A DNA stretch of 64,000 bases from Billgrantia montanilacus (GTDB lineage Bacteria > Pseudomonadota > Gammaproteobacteria > Pseudomonadales > Halomonadaceae): positions 434,001 through 498,000 of the forward strand of contig NZ_QPII01000002.1 of NCBI RefSeq assembly GCF_003336675.1, written 5' to 3'. Shown piece by piece: positions 51,892 to 60,753 of the stretch (position 1 is the first letter of the stretch; every line of letters starts with the position of its first letter). The notes under the pieces are model-generated. The model did no database searches. It was not told the origin of the DNA and worked only from the letters and a program-made list of their open reading frames with translations. A program made the position numbers and the translations under genes.

Positions 51892-52433
51892 GGTGCGGGC
51901 TCCTCATCGGTTTTCCATTCGATGGCCATGCCCGCCACCACCTCGACCACGCGATCCGCCTCCATGGCCAACTGACGGTGCAGCCGCTGCAGGAAGGCCA
52001 GATAGCGCCAGGTCTCGGCATCCCGGGGCGGCAGGTCCTCGTTGAGGTCGTTGGATACCACCACCAGGGCGATCTGTCTTTTCCCGGCATCGAGTAGCAG
52101 CTCCGCCAGCTCTGCGCATCCCTCTTCTTCGTCGAAGCCGGCTTCATAGAGCGCTCGGCTGGCCCAGAGCGTCAGGCAGTCGAGCAGCACGGTGGCCCCG
52201 ACCGGCACCTCCGCGAGCGCCTTACCGAGCGCCAGCGGAGCCTCCCGGGTGGTCCAGCCGCTGCCTCGTTCGCGTCGATGACGCTCGATACGGGCCGCCA
52301 TCTCGCTGTCCGAAGCCGTGGCGGTGGCCAGGTAGAAACACGGCCCACCACGCCGCTGCTGCCAGTCGAGGGTCAGCCGCTCGGCCACTGCGCTCTTGCC
52401 CGATCGGGCCCCGCCGCTGACGAAGGCGATCAT
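51888..52433 (-). CDS. cobU: Adenosylcobinamide kinase/guanylyltransferase CobU
   Basis: The protein has 181 aa. It has the P-loop VSGGARSGKSAVAE, the guanylylated-histidine region RIERHRRER and a Walker B-like LLDCLTLWASRAL. The usual C-terminal NEVGxGIVP motif is missing: SNDLNEDLPPRDAETWRY stands there instead. This divergence is notable because the short CobU-like protein at 50024-50500 keeps the GRGIVP form. It should phosphorylate and guanylylate cobinamide, but the loss of the motif needs care. ATG 52433 overlaps the cobD stop. Confidence 0.88.
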   Translation of the reverse strand: MIAFVSGGARSGKSAVAERLTLDWQQRRGGPCFYLATATASDSEMAARIERHRRERGSGWTTREAPLALGKALAEVPVGATVLLDCLTLWASRALYEAGFDEEEGCAELAELLLDAGKRQIALVVVSNDLNEDLPPRDAETWRYLAFLQRLHRQLAMEADRVVEVVAGMAIEWKTDEEPAP

Positions 52434-53521
52434 GGCGCCCCCTCCGCCGTCAGCGCCGCGAGCAGACGATCGTTATCGGCGCGTCCGCGCAGCGCCAGCC
52501 GAACCCAGCCTCCGTCGAGGCCGGGGAAATTATGCGTATGGCGGGCCAGGATGCCGGCCTGCAACAATCGCCGCAGCAATGCATCGCCTGCTGGCGAGCC
52601 ACTGCCCTGGCGCACCAGAAAGAAATTGACCCGGCTCGGCACCACCTCGAGGCCCAGCGACAGCAGGCCCGACTGAAGGCGCGGGCGCTCCTCACGCAGC
52701 CAGGCATGGGTGCGATCGAGAAAGTCGCTATCCGCCATCAGGGGCGCCACCAGGGCAGCGGAAAGGTGATTGACGCTCCAGGGGGGCTGGCCAGCCTGGA
52801 GCCGACGGATCGTCTGCGCGCCTGCCAATAGATAGCCCAGCCGCAGTCCCGGCAGGGTATACAGCTTGGTCAGGGAACGCAGCAGGATCAGGTTGTCGAA
52901 ACGTGCCAGCAGCGGAGTCAGCGCTTCCCCTGGCTCGTCAACGAAATCGATGAAGGCCTCGTCCACCACCACCGTGACGCCCTGCTGCCGCGCCGAATCG
53001 AGCAGCCTCTCCATGGTATGCCATGGCAACAGGGTGCCGGTGGGGTTGTTGGGCCGACAGAGAAAGAGCACGTCGGCCTGGTGGAGCGGGGAGGCCAGCC
53101 TGTCCAGGGCCAGGTCGAAGGCCGGTGCCGCCAGGGGAAGCGGGGTGATCTGGAAACCATGTGCCGCGCAGGCCCGTGCATACTCCGAGAAGCTTGGCTC
53201 GACGATGACAGCCTGGCCACGGGCATGCAGCCCGGCGGCCAGAAAGATCGCCTCGGCACCGCCGTTGGTCAGCAGTACCTGATTCGGGTCAACGCCGTCG
53301 TGACGGGCGATTGCCTCGCGTGGCTCTGTGTAGCTCGGGTCGGGGTAGCGGGATAGTCCCGCCATCGCACCGGCAATGGCATCGCCCAGCCAGTCGGGCG
53401 GCCCCAGCGGATTGAGATTGGTACTGAAGTCCACCAGGGGCTGGATCGCCGGCAGGCCGAAGCGTGCCAGCAGGGCTGACGCCTGTCCGCCGTGACTCGG
53501 CCAGGCACTGTGTGATCTCAT
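52430..53521 (-). CDS. cobD: Threonine-phosphate decarboxylase (CobD type)
   Basis: The protein has 363 aa of aspartate-aminotransferase fold. It has LVDFSTNLNPLGPPDWL at the N-terminus, FLCRPNNPTGTLLPW, VVVDEAFIDFVDEPG and the PLP lysine in RSLTKLYTLPGLRLGYLL. It makes (R)-1-amino-2-propanol O-phosphate for the corrinoid aminopropanol arm. ATG 53521 overlaps the cbiB stop by four bases; upstream in-frame sequence belongs to cbiB. Confidence 0.93.
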   Translation of the reverse strand: MRSHSAWPSHGGQASALLARFGLPAIQPLVDFSTNLNPLGPPDWLGDAIAGAMAGLSRYPDPSYTEPREAIARHDGVDPNQVLLTNGGAEAIFLAAGLHARGQAVIVEPSFSEYARACAAHGFQITPLPLAAPAFDLALDRLASPLHQADVLFLCRPNNPTGTLLPWHTMERLLDSARQQGVTVVVDEAFIDFVDEPGEALTPLLARFDNLILLRSLTKLYTLPGLRLGYLLAGAQTIRRLQAGQPPWSVNHLSAALVAPLMADSDFLDRTHAWLREERPRLQSGLLSLGLEVVPSRVNFFLVRQGSGSPAGDALLRRLLQAGILARHTHNFPGLDGGWVRLALRGRADNDRLLAALTAEGAP

Positions 53522-54498
53522 GCCAGCCCCTCCTTTACCACTATCATGAGCGCCATCAGCAGAACGAAGAGCAGCCAGGTTCCATGCAGGTGGCGGATCG
53601 ACAGCACGATATGACGAACCTCCAGCGCCGCGAGCGGCCGTCCCAGCGTGGCACGATGGGAGGCGACCCCGGCATAGTGGTTGGTGCCGCCCACCTGAAC
53701 GCCCATCAGGTTGGCCATCATCGCCTCCGGCCAGCCGCTGTTGGGACTGGCATGGCGTGGAGCCTCGCGCCAGGTGGATGCCAGGGCACCGCGGGTACGT
53801 GCGCCGGGAATCGTGAAGGCCGCCAGCCACATCGCCAGCGCGGTGAGGCGTGCCGGCACCCAGTTGGCCGTATCGTCGAGCCGGGCCGATGCCCAGCCGA
53901 AGTCACTGTAGCGCTCGTTGCGATAGCCGACCATGGAGTCCAGGGTATTGACCGCCTTGTAGGCCAGGGCCAGGGGAGCCCCGCCGAGCAGGGCCCAGAA
54001 CAGCGGCGCGGTGACACCGTCGACGCTGTTCTCGGCCACCGTCTCCACTGCCCCCCGTGTGATCTCGCTCTCGTCGAGCGTTGCCGTATCGCGCCCAACG
54101 ATCATCCCCAGGGCACGGCGCGCCCCCGCCAGGTCACCGGCGACCAGGGGCCGAGCCACGTCCCGTGCGGCATCCTGCAGTCCCTTGATGGCCAGCGCAG
54201 AGGCCAGCAGGCCGATCTCCGCGGCCAGCGCCAGCAGAGGGTGAAGCCATGCCAGCCCCGCCAGCAGCCCCCAGGCCAGGAGATAGACGCCCATGACCAC
54301 GAGAAGGGTCATGATGGCTCCCTTGCATTGGCGCGCCCGTGGCGAACCGCGGTTCCAGGCTCGCTCCAGCCGGGCGATCACCCGCCCCATGCCCACCACC
54401 GGGTGGGGCAGCCAGCGTGGATCGCCAATCATCAGGTCGAGCAGGATCGCCATCGCCACCAGGGCAAGCAGGGCCAGAGAGAACGGCTCTGCCGTCAT
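53518..54498 (-). CDS. cbiB: Adenosylcobinamide-phosphate synthase (CbiB)
   Basis: The protein has 326 aa with four or five membrane helices. It starts with the family blocks LLDLMIGDPRWLPHPVVGMGR, then ENSVDGVTAPLFWALLGGAPLALAYKAVNTLDSMVGYRNERY with the VD/NTLDSMVG core, and RHASPNSGWPEAMMANLMGV. It links aminopropanol phosphate to adenosylcobyric acid. It overlaps cobT and cobD by four bases at each end, so the three are translationally coupled. Confidence 0.95.
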   Translation of the reverse strand: MTAEPFSLALLALVAMAILLDLMIGDPRWLPHPVVGMGRVIARLERAWNRGSPRARQCKGAIMTLLVVMGVYLLAWGLLAGLAWLHPLLALAAEIGLLASALAIKGLQDAARDVARPLVAGDLAGARRALGMIVGRDTATLDESEITRGAVETVAENSVDGVTAPLFWALLGGAPLALAYKAVNTLDSMVGYRNERYSDFGWASARLDDTANWVPARLTALAMWLAAFTIPGARTRGALASTWREAPRHASPNSGWPEAMMANLMGVQVGGTNHYAGVASHRATLGRPLAALEVRHIVLSIRHLHGTWLLFVLLMALMIVVKEGLA

Positions 54499-55571
54499 GC
54501 GCCTTCGCTGCCCGCAACCCCGGCAGAGGCGAAGGTGGCCATATCGGCCAGCATGCGGGTCGCCGCTTCCAGCAGCGGAAACGCCAGCGCCGCCCCGGTG
54601 CCCTCTCCCAGGCGCAACCCGAGCTCCAGCAGCGGGTCACCGCCCAGCGCCGTCAGGGCATGCACGTGGCCCGGCTCCCGGGAACGGTGTCCAAAGATCA
54701 GATAGTCGCGCACCTTCGAATCGATGCGACAGGCCAGCAGGGCCGCCACGGTGGCAATGAAGCCATCCACCAGCAGTGGGACACGTCGAGACGCCCCTCC
54801 CAGGTAGGCGCCGGCCATGGCGGCGATCTCGAGCCCTCCCAGCTTGGACAGGATATCCAGCGGATCCTGAGGGTCCGGCGCCCGGGCCTCGATGGCGCGC
54901 TCGATGACGGCTTGCTTGTGGGCCAGCCGGCTCTCGGGAATGCCGGTGCCCTGCCCGGTCAGGTCGGCTACCGGCTCACCGGTCAGCACCGCCAGCATGG
55001 CGCTGCTTGCGGTGGTGTTGGCAATGCCCATCTCTCCCACGATCAGGCAGCGACACCCGGCGGCCACGGCCCGCTCGGCGGCGCGAATGCCCACCTCGAT
55101 CGCCTGCACCGCCTCGGCCCGCTGCATGGCATCCTGCTCGGCAAAATTGGCGGTGCCCCTGCGCACCTTGTCGTGCACCAACCCACTCTCGCCGCCCCGC
55201 GCGGCGCTGTCCCGGGAGAGTTCGCTGGCCACACCCACGTCGATGACCTCGAGCCGCGCACCGATCTGGCGGGCGAAGACATTGATGGCTGCCCCGCCGG
55301 CAACGAAATTTCCCACCATCTGGGCGGTAACTGCCTGGGGAAATGCCGAGACGCCCTCGGCGGCGACACCATGGTCGGCGGCGAATACCAGCACGCCGGG
55401 CGGGGTGATACGGGGCAGCTCCTCGCCCGTGATGGTGGCGAGGGTGATCGCCAGCGATTCCAGCCGGCCGAGACTGCCCGGCGGCTTGGTCAACCGATCG
55501 AGGTGATCGGCCACGCGTCCAGCGATGTCCCTGTCGGTGGACTGGAGGCGGGCAAGGGTATCGGCGAGCAT
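54495..55571 (-). CDS. cobT: Nicotinate-nucleotide-dimethylbenzimidazole phosphoribosyltransferase
   Basis: The protein has 358 aa. It has LTKPPGSLGRLESLAITLA, VFAADHGVAAEGVSAFPQAVTAQMV, GEMGIANTTASSAML and GGLEIAAMAGAYLGGASRRVPLLVDGFI, all CobT signatures. It activates the lower-ligand base as alpha-ribotide. I chose ATG 55571 because AGGA lies eight bases upstream and the family starts about 30 residues before KPPGSLG. In-frame ATGs at 55604 and 55619 have no ribosome site. Confidence 0.93.
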   Translation of the reverse strand: MLADTLARLQSTDRDIAGRVADHLDRLTKPPGSLGRLESLAITLATITGEELPRITPPGVLVFAADHGVAAEGVSAFPQAVTAQMVGNFVAGGAAINVFARQIGARLEVIDVGVASELSRDSAARGGESGLVHDKVRRGTANFAEQDAMQRAEAVQAIEVGIRAAERAVAAGCRCLIVGEMGIANTTASSAMLAVLTGEPVADLTGQGTGIPESRLAHKQAVIERAIEARAPDPQDPLDILSKLGGLEIAAMAGAYLGGASRRVPLLVDGFIATVAALLACRIDSKVRDYLIFGHRSREPGHVHALTALGGDPLLELGLRLGEGTGAALAFPLLEAATRMLADMATFASAGVAGSEGA

Positions 55572-55652
55572 CGTGGCATCCTGCGTGGGTGTGGAAAGGA
55601 GCATGGCAAGGGGCACCATATTAGCAAGAGCAGGGCATGGTGCGCATGCCGC

Positions 55653-57923
55653 TCAGGAGACCCGCTTAGTCTCTATCGCGAAATTGCCGCCCCCTGGCCG
55701 CAACGGTTCCCCTGCCTCGCCCGGCTCGGCTGCCGGCTCCGCGCTGTCATGCCATGCCAGCCGAGCGGAGTTGCCCATGACGCTCAGCGAACTCGCCACC
55801 ATGGCCAGCACGGCGATCAGGGGAGGAATCGCCATGCTCACCGCCAGCCCCAGCGCCAGGGCATTGTAGAGCCCCGAGAGCACCAGGTTCTGGCGCATCA
55901 CCCGACGGGTCCGACGGGCCAACCACCATGCGGAGGCCACGCCCTCGATGCCCGGGCGCATCAACACCACGCCGGCCCCTTCCCGGGCGGCCGAACTCGC
56001 ACCCAACGGGGCCATGCCCACCGTGGCGGTAGCCAGGCCGAGCACGTCATTGATGCCGTCCCCCACGTAGAGCGAGGGCTGGGGCAGTGCCCCGACGAGC
56101 CTTGCCTTGGCTTCGGGGCTCCGCTCCGGGTAGCACTCCTCGGCCGACAGGCCCACAGTCCTGCCAAGGCTTTCGACGGCACCTCGCCGATCGCCGCTGA
56201 TCAGAGCCAGGGCCAGGCCGGCTTCACGCAGCCCTGCCAGCGTCTCGCCGGTGCCGGGTAACGGCTGCTCCCCCAGGGCAAAACTCCCCAGCCAGCGGCC
56301 ATCGCAGGCCAGCAGTATCTCGCTGCTAGCTTCCTCGCCGTTTTCAGGCGCACGAATGCCCTGCTCCGCCAGCCACGAACGACTGCCCAGCAGCAGCTCG
56401 CGGCCATCATCGAGCCGAACCCGTCGCCCGCGTCCGGCGAGCTCCTCCGCCAGGGCGATGCCCTCCGTCTCGAACACGCCTTCATCACGCAGATGACGTC
56501 GCAACGCCCTTGCCAGCGGATGCTGGCTATCCCGTGCCGCCTTGGCCGCGAGCGACAGCAGCGTCGCCCGTACGCCATCGGGGGCCACGTTGACGCCGAG
56601 CACCCTCGGCTCCCCGGGCGTCAGGGTGCCGGTCTTGTCGAACGCCGCGGCCCGGATGCCCGCCAGGCTCTCGAAGGTGCTCGGGTCGCGAAACACCACG
56701 CCCCGGGCGAGTGCCTGACCACTGCCCGCCAGCCCGGCCAGGGGCACCGCCAGGCCCACGGCACAGGGACAGGCCACGACCAGTACCGACAGCGCCCGCA
56801 CCAGGGCGTCCTCTCCGGGCACGCCCGCCAGCAGCGCCATGCCCCAAGTGAGCAGGGCAAGCGCTACGGCCAGCGGGCTCAGCCAGGCGGCGAAGCGGTC
56901 GGCCAGGCGCTGTAGCTCCCCCTTGCGCGCCTGCTGCCACCACATCTGCTCACGCAGCTTGTCCAGTCGGCACTCACCGGCGAGGGCCGTCACCTCCAGT
57001 ATCAATGACCCACCCAGGTTGCGACAGCCAGCTGCCACGGCGTCACCCGGCAGGCAACGACGGGGCGCACTCTCCCCGGTGAGCGGTGCAAGGTCGAGCA
57101 ACGCCTCCCCCTCCCTGAGCACCCCATCCAGGGGAAGCACCTCGCCTTGATCCACACAGAGACAATCGCCCGGCGCTACGTCCTCCACCGGGCAGCTCCG
57201 CCAGCGCCCCCGCTGCCGCCGGCGCACATCAGCCGGTGGCGTATGCAGGGCATGCAGTGCACGAAGGCCGCGATGACGACAGAGGGTCTCGACCAGCCGA
57301 CCCGCCAGCAGCAGCAGGATCAGCATGACCGCCGTGTCGAAGTAGACCTCTGACAAACCGCGATAGAGCAGCCACAGCGACACCGCCACAGCCCCCAGGG
57401 TACCCAGCGAGACCAGCGCATCCATGCCGGGGCGCCTGGCACGCAGGGTTCGCCAGGCGGCACGATAGAATGGCAGCCCGGCATAGGCCACCACCGGCAG
57501 GGCAAAGGCCCCCGACACCCAGGCCAGTACCTGCTCCAGTCCGGCATCGGGCAGCGCCCCCGCATAGATCAGCAGCGATGCGATCATCGTCCACATGCCG
57601 AAGGAGGCAGCGATCAGCAGGCGCAGGATGAGGTAGCGGCTCTCCTTCTCGAGGCGTGCCTCGGCATCGCCCGCCGCCTCCGGTGGTCCCAGCCGATAGC
57701 CGATGCGCCGTACCGCGCTGGCCAGGACGCTCTCGTCGAGTGCCTCGGCTTGCCCGCACACCAGCAGGGTCGCGCTGGGATAATGCAGGCTGGCGGACGT
57801 CACGCCGGGCAACCGTTCCAACTGCGCCTCCACCGCAAGGGCACAGCTGGTGCACCAGAGCCCCTGCACCGAAAAGAGCGCTTCGGCGAGGTCCCGGGAT
57901 TCACTGTGGGTAGATGACGTCAT
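55653..57923 (-). CDS. Heavy-metal P1B-type ATPase, CcoI/FixI-like copper exporter
   Basis: The protein has 756 aa. An HMA domain (about residues 15-80) has Cys24-x-x-Cys27 in GLWCTSCAL. Eight membrane helices, the CPC transport motif in VVACPCAVGLAVP, AFDKTGTLTPGEP with the phosphorylated Asp, and VGDGINDVLGL follow. The length and the single HMA fit the CcoI/FixI group that loads copper for cbb3 oxidase, but no ccoNOQP or ccoS lies here. It ends 82 bases upstream of cobT, and its start is divergent from the radical SAM gene. Confidence 0.9.
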   Translation of the reverse strand: MTSSTHSESRDLAEALFSVQGLWCTSCALAVEAQLERLPGVTSASLHYPSATLLVCGQAEALDESVLASAVRRIGYRLGPPEAAGDAEARLEKESRYLILRLLIAASFGMWTMIASLLIYAGALPDAGLEQVLAWVSGAFALPVVAYAGLPFYRAAWRTLRARRPGMDALVSLGTLGAVAVSLWLLYRGLSEVYFDTAVMLILLLLAGRLVETLCRHRGLRALHALHTPPADVRRRQRGRWRSCPVEDVAPGDCLCVDQGEVLPLDGVLREGEALLDLAPLTGESAPRRCLPGDAVAAGCRNLGGSLILEVTALAGECRLDKLREQMWWQQARKGELQRLADRFAAWLSPLAVALALLTWGMALLAGVPGEDALVRALSVLVVACPCAVGLAVPLAGLAGSGQALARGVVFRDPSTFESLAGIRAAAFDKTGTLTPGEPRVLGVNVAPDGVRATLLSLAAKAARDSQHPLARALRRHLRDEGVFETEGIALAEELAGRGRRVRLDDGRELLLGSRSWLAEQGIRAPENGEEASSEILLACDGRWLGSFALGEQPLPGTGETLAGLREAGLALALISGDRRGAVESLGRTVGLSAEECYPERSPEAKARLVGALPQPSLYVGDGINDVLGLATATVGMAPLGASSAAREGAGVVLMRPGIEGVASAWWLARRTRRVMRQNLVLSGLYNALALGLAVSMAIPPLIAVLAMVASSLSVMGNSARLAWHDSAEPAAEPGEAGEPLRPGGGNFAIETKRVS

Positions 57924-57988
57924 GCCAACAAGCGTAATGGGCCGTCGTCATTTATCCAGCATTGGCACTTCATAGGCTGGCCTCTATA

Positions 57989-58004
57989 CTGTACATAAAT
58001 ACAG
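57989..58004. promoter_or_regulatory. LexA (SOS) box
   Basis: CTGT-ACATAAAT-ACAG is a perfect CTGT-N8-ACAG box. The flanking bases give TATACTGTACATAAATACAG, close to the proteobacterial consensus. It lies 17 bases before the start codon of the radical SAM gene, where LexA would block the promoter or early transcription. Confidence 0.85.
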
Positions 58005-58021
58005 CTAACGGAGTCGTGACC

Positions 58022-59104
58022 ATGCCGCCATCCGACCAGCAGCCGCCACGCAAGGGGCGCGGCGCCACCTTCAATCCGGACAACCGCTTCGCCCCCACTC
58101 ACAGCGAAACCGAGGACGATGGCTGGTGGCAGGACGCGACGCCTCAGCGCCTCGCCACACTGGTACGCGACGAAACCGCCCGCAGTGCCCTGTCATGGAA
58201 CCGCTCCCCGGATCTGCCCTTCGACCGCTCGCTCAACCCCTACCGGGGCTGCGAGCATGGCTGCATCTACTGCTATGCCCGGCCCAGTCACGCCTATTGG
58301 GACCTCTCGCCCGGGCTCGACTTCGAGACCCGACTGATCGCCCGCAGCGGCCTGGTGGAACGCCTGCGGGAGGAGCTATGCCAGCCGGGTTATGTCTGTC
58401 GGCCGATCAGCCTCTCCGGCAATACCGACTGCTACCAGCCGCTGGAAGCGGAGCGCGGCAGCACCCGAGAGATACTCACCTTTCTGCTCGAATGCCGCCA
58501 TCCGCTTTCGATCATTACCAAGAGCGCCCTGATCCTGCGCGATCTCGACCTGCTGACCGAGCTGGCCGGCCACAACCTGGTTCGCGTCATGATCAGCCTG
58601 ACAAGCCTGGACCCTGACCTCAAGCGCACCCTGGAGCCGCGAGCCGCCTCCCCCACCGCCCGGCTGCGAACCATCGAGGGACTCGCCCAGGCCGGCGTGC
58701 CGGTCGGCACCCTGATCGCCCCGGTGATTCCCGGGCTCACCGACCATGAAATGGAGCGACTGCTGGAGGCGGCCCGAAAGGCCGGTGCCGACTGCGCCGG
58801 ATGGACCCTGCTGCGACTTCCCCACGAGGTCGCACCGCTGTTCAAGGAGTGGCTGCATGCCCACTACCCCGAGCGGGCCGGCAAGGTGATGAGCCTGATG
58901 CGTCAGTGTCGCGGCGGCATGACCTATGACGCCCGCTACGGCAAGCGCATGCGTGGCCAAGGGGTGTTTGCCGACCTGCTGGCCCAGCGCTTCGGTCATG
59001 CCTGCCGGCGACTGGGCCTCAATGAACCGGCCGCACGCTCGGCGCAGCGACTGGATGTCACGGCCTTCCGGCCGCCCCGCGACCAGGGCGACCTGTTCGA
59101 ATAA
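58022..59104 (+). CDS. PA0069-family radical SAM protein (SplB-related)
   Basis: The protein has 360 aa. The radical SAM cluster motif is Cys77-x3-Cys81-x2-Cys84 in GCEHGCIYCYARPSHAY, followed by SGNTDCYQPLE, IITKSALILRDLDLL and GTLIAPVIPGLTD. It belongs to the group that includes PA0069 and Rv2578c, related to spore photoproduct lyase. It probably cleaves SAM to a radical and acts on a nucleic acid or protein; the reaction is not known to me. The SOS box just upstream suggests a DNA-damage role. ATG 58022 is chosen over an in-frame ATG at 57962 that lies before the LexA site. Confidence 0.9.
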   Translation: MPPSDQQPPRKGRGATFNPDNRFAPTHSETEDDGWWQDATPQRLATLVRDETARSALSWNRSPDLPFDRSLNPYRGCEHGCIYCYARPSHAYWDLSPGLDFETRLIARSGLVERLREELCQPGYVCRPISLSGNTDCYQPLEAERGSTREILTFLLECRHPLSIITKSALILRDLDLLTELAGHNLVRVMISLTSLDPDLKRTLEPRAASPTARLRTIEGLAQAGVPVGTLIAPVIPGLTDHEMERLLEAARKAGADCAGWTLLRLPHEVAPLFKEWLHAHYPERAGKVMSLMRQCRGGMTYDARYGKRMRGQGVFADLLAQRFGHACRRLGLNEPAARSAQRLDVTAFRPPRDQGDLFE

Positions 59105-59106
59105 AG

Positions 59107-59826
59107 TCAGCCGGTCTGTGGAGGCGACTCTTCCGTCACCTCACGCCGATCCTCAAGCACGGTGCCGCTCCTGTGCAGCTCGGCTTCATGGTCCGCTTCG
59201 CGCCAGGGCTCGGCCAGTGCCTCGGCGTACCACTGCTGCATGACCGGCAGTGCCAGCAGGCGCTCGGTATAGGCCAGTGACGGATCGCTCAACTCCAGGC
59301 CAAAGGTCTGCACGCGAAATGCCACCGGAGCGAAGAAGGCATCCACCGCCGTGAAAGCGTTGCCCGCCAGGAAGGGTCCGCCAAAGCGCTCGAGCCCCTG
59401 CTGCCAGAGCTCGTCGAGCCGTGCCAGGTCATGCGCCAGCTTCGGCGACACCTCATGCAGCCGCACCCGCACCCCGCAGTTCATGGCGCACTGTCCACGC
59501 AGCGCGGAGAAGCCGGCGTGCATTTCGCTACTGGCGCAGCGGGCCCAGGCCCGGGCATCGTCGTCGTCAGGCCATACGCCGGCATGTCGCTCCGCCAGGT
59601 ACTCGATGATGGCCAGCGAGTCCCAGACCGGGCGGGTACCATCTTCCAGGCAGGGGACCAGGCCCGATGGCGAGAAGCTACGAAACGAGGCCCAGTTGAT
59701 ACCGGGGGTGCCGGTCGCGAAGGGTGTCAGGCACTCCTCGAAGGGGATCTCGAGCTGGCGCATCAGCACCCAGGGGCGCAGCGACCACGAAGAGTAGTTC
59801 TTGTTGGCGATATGCAGGCGGTACAT
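59107..59826 (-). CDS. Glutathione S-transferase family protein
   Basis: The protein has 239 aa. The N-terminal thioredoxin-like domain starts YRLHIANKNYSSWSLRPWVLMRQLEIPFEE with the SSW motif, followed by GLVPCLEDG and VWDSLAIIEYLAE, which bind glutathione. The C-terminal helical domain covers residues about 90-215. It probably conjugates or reduces electrophiles. The radical SAM gene converges on it with two bases between. Confidence 0.9.
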   Translation of the reverse strand: MYRLHIANKNYSSWSLRPWVLMRQLEIPFEECLTPFATGTPGINWASFRSFSPSGLVPCLEDGTRPVWDSLAIIEYLAERHAGVWPDDDDARAWARCASSEMHAGFSALRGQCAMNCGVRVRLHEVSPKLAHDLARLDELWQQGLERFGGPFLAGNAFTAVDAFFAPVAFRVQTFGLELSDPSLAYTERLLALPVMQQWYAEALAEPWREADHEAELHRSGTVLEDRREVTEESPPQTG

Positions 59827-59895
59827 GTTTCTTCCCTGAGCTGTCGATGTCGGAAGCACAAGCATAGCCGCTTGCCGCAACACTGCGACACCGTT

Positions 59896-60753
59896 TCAGG
59901 CCACCGCCACCTCGTAGCCGGTGAACTTGCGCAGGTTGATCACGCCACTGTCGAGGATCAGGTACTGCCCCTTCAGGCCCAGCAGGGTGCCGGCCACGAC
60001 GGGGTTCTTGTCGAAGTTGTGGGAGACGATCTTGCGGGGAAATTCCAGGACCGGGTAATCGAACGCCATCGGCGAGGCCTCGAGCACCTGAATCGCCTCG
60101 GCCCCGAAGCGCTCGTGCAGGTTGGCGAGCCCACCTTCCAGGCGCGCCAGCAGCCGATCCCGTTCAGCACAAAGATCCAGCGGCTCGATCTCGCCCTTGA
60201 GCATGGCCCGCCAGTTGGTGCGATCGGCCACCTCCTCCTTGAACAGCATCTCGACGAAGCCCGACTGCTGACGCGTCTCGACTTGCAGTATGGGCAAGGC
60301 CTGGATCGCTCCCTGGTCCAGCCAGCGAGTCGGCACCTGGGTACCGCGGGTGATGCCGACCTTGAGGCCGGAGGAGTTGGCCAGGTAGACCACATGGGGC
60401 TGGAAGCAGTGGCGCTCCCCCCACTCCGGCTCGCGGCAGGTGCCGGCGAAGAAATGACAGGTCTCCGGCTTCATGATGCAGGTATCGCACTGGGCCAGCT
60501 TCTTGAAGCAGGGATAGCAGTGGCCCTGGGCAAAGCTCTTCTTCGTCGCACGACCGCAATGGGTGCAAGCGATGGCGCCCGTCCAGGTCAGCCGCAGCGG
60601 CTTGCCCAGACGCGCATTAAGGTCGAGACGCTCCTCGCCGGCACGCAGGGTATAGCGTACCGGTTCGCCCTGTTCACCGGGGACGATAGCCATCTTGCTC
60701 AGGCAGCCCTGAATGACGGCGAGATTGATTTCTGTCTTTTCAATAATGTTCAT
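59896..60753 (-). CDS. DUF2797 domain protein with a Cys-rich metal-binding region
   Basis: The protein has 285 aa. Residues 63-116 hold nine cysteines in CxxC-type pairs (Cys63/66, 79/82, 89/92, then 99, 106 and 116), suggesting zinc or another metal. The rest contains a DUF2797 core (VVYLANSSGLKVGITRGTQVPTRWLDQGA) that looks like a GIY-YIG-type nuclease fold (Val-Tyr ... Lys-Val-Gly-Ile ... Arg). Function is unknown. ATG 60753 has no ribosome site because the element at 60754-60978 ends at the start codon. Met21 (60693) is the alternative. Confidence 0.82.
   Translation of the reverse strand: MNIIEKTEINLAVIQGCLSKMAIVPGEQGEPVRYTLRAGEERLDLNARLGKPLRLTWTGAIACTHCGRATKKSFAQGHCYPCFKKLAQCDTCIMKPETCHFFAGTCREPEWGERHCFQPHVVYLANSSGLKVGITRGTQVPTRWLDQGAIQALPILQVETRQQSGFVEMLFKEEVADRTNWRAMLKGEIEPLDLCAERDRLLARLEGGLANLHERFGAEAIQVLEASPMAFDYPVLEFPRKIVSHNFDKNPVVAGTLLGLKGQYLILDSGVINLRKFTGYEVAVA

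Noticed and set aside
54339-56261. Plus-strand ORF of 640 codons opposite cbiB, cobT and the ATPase
   Set aside because: It covers three genes with clear families and has no recognisable protein features.
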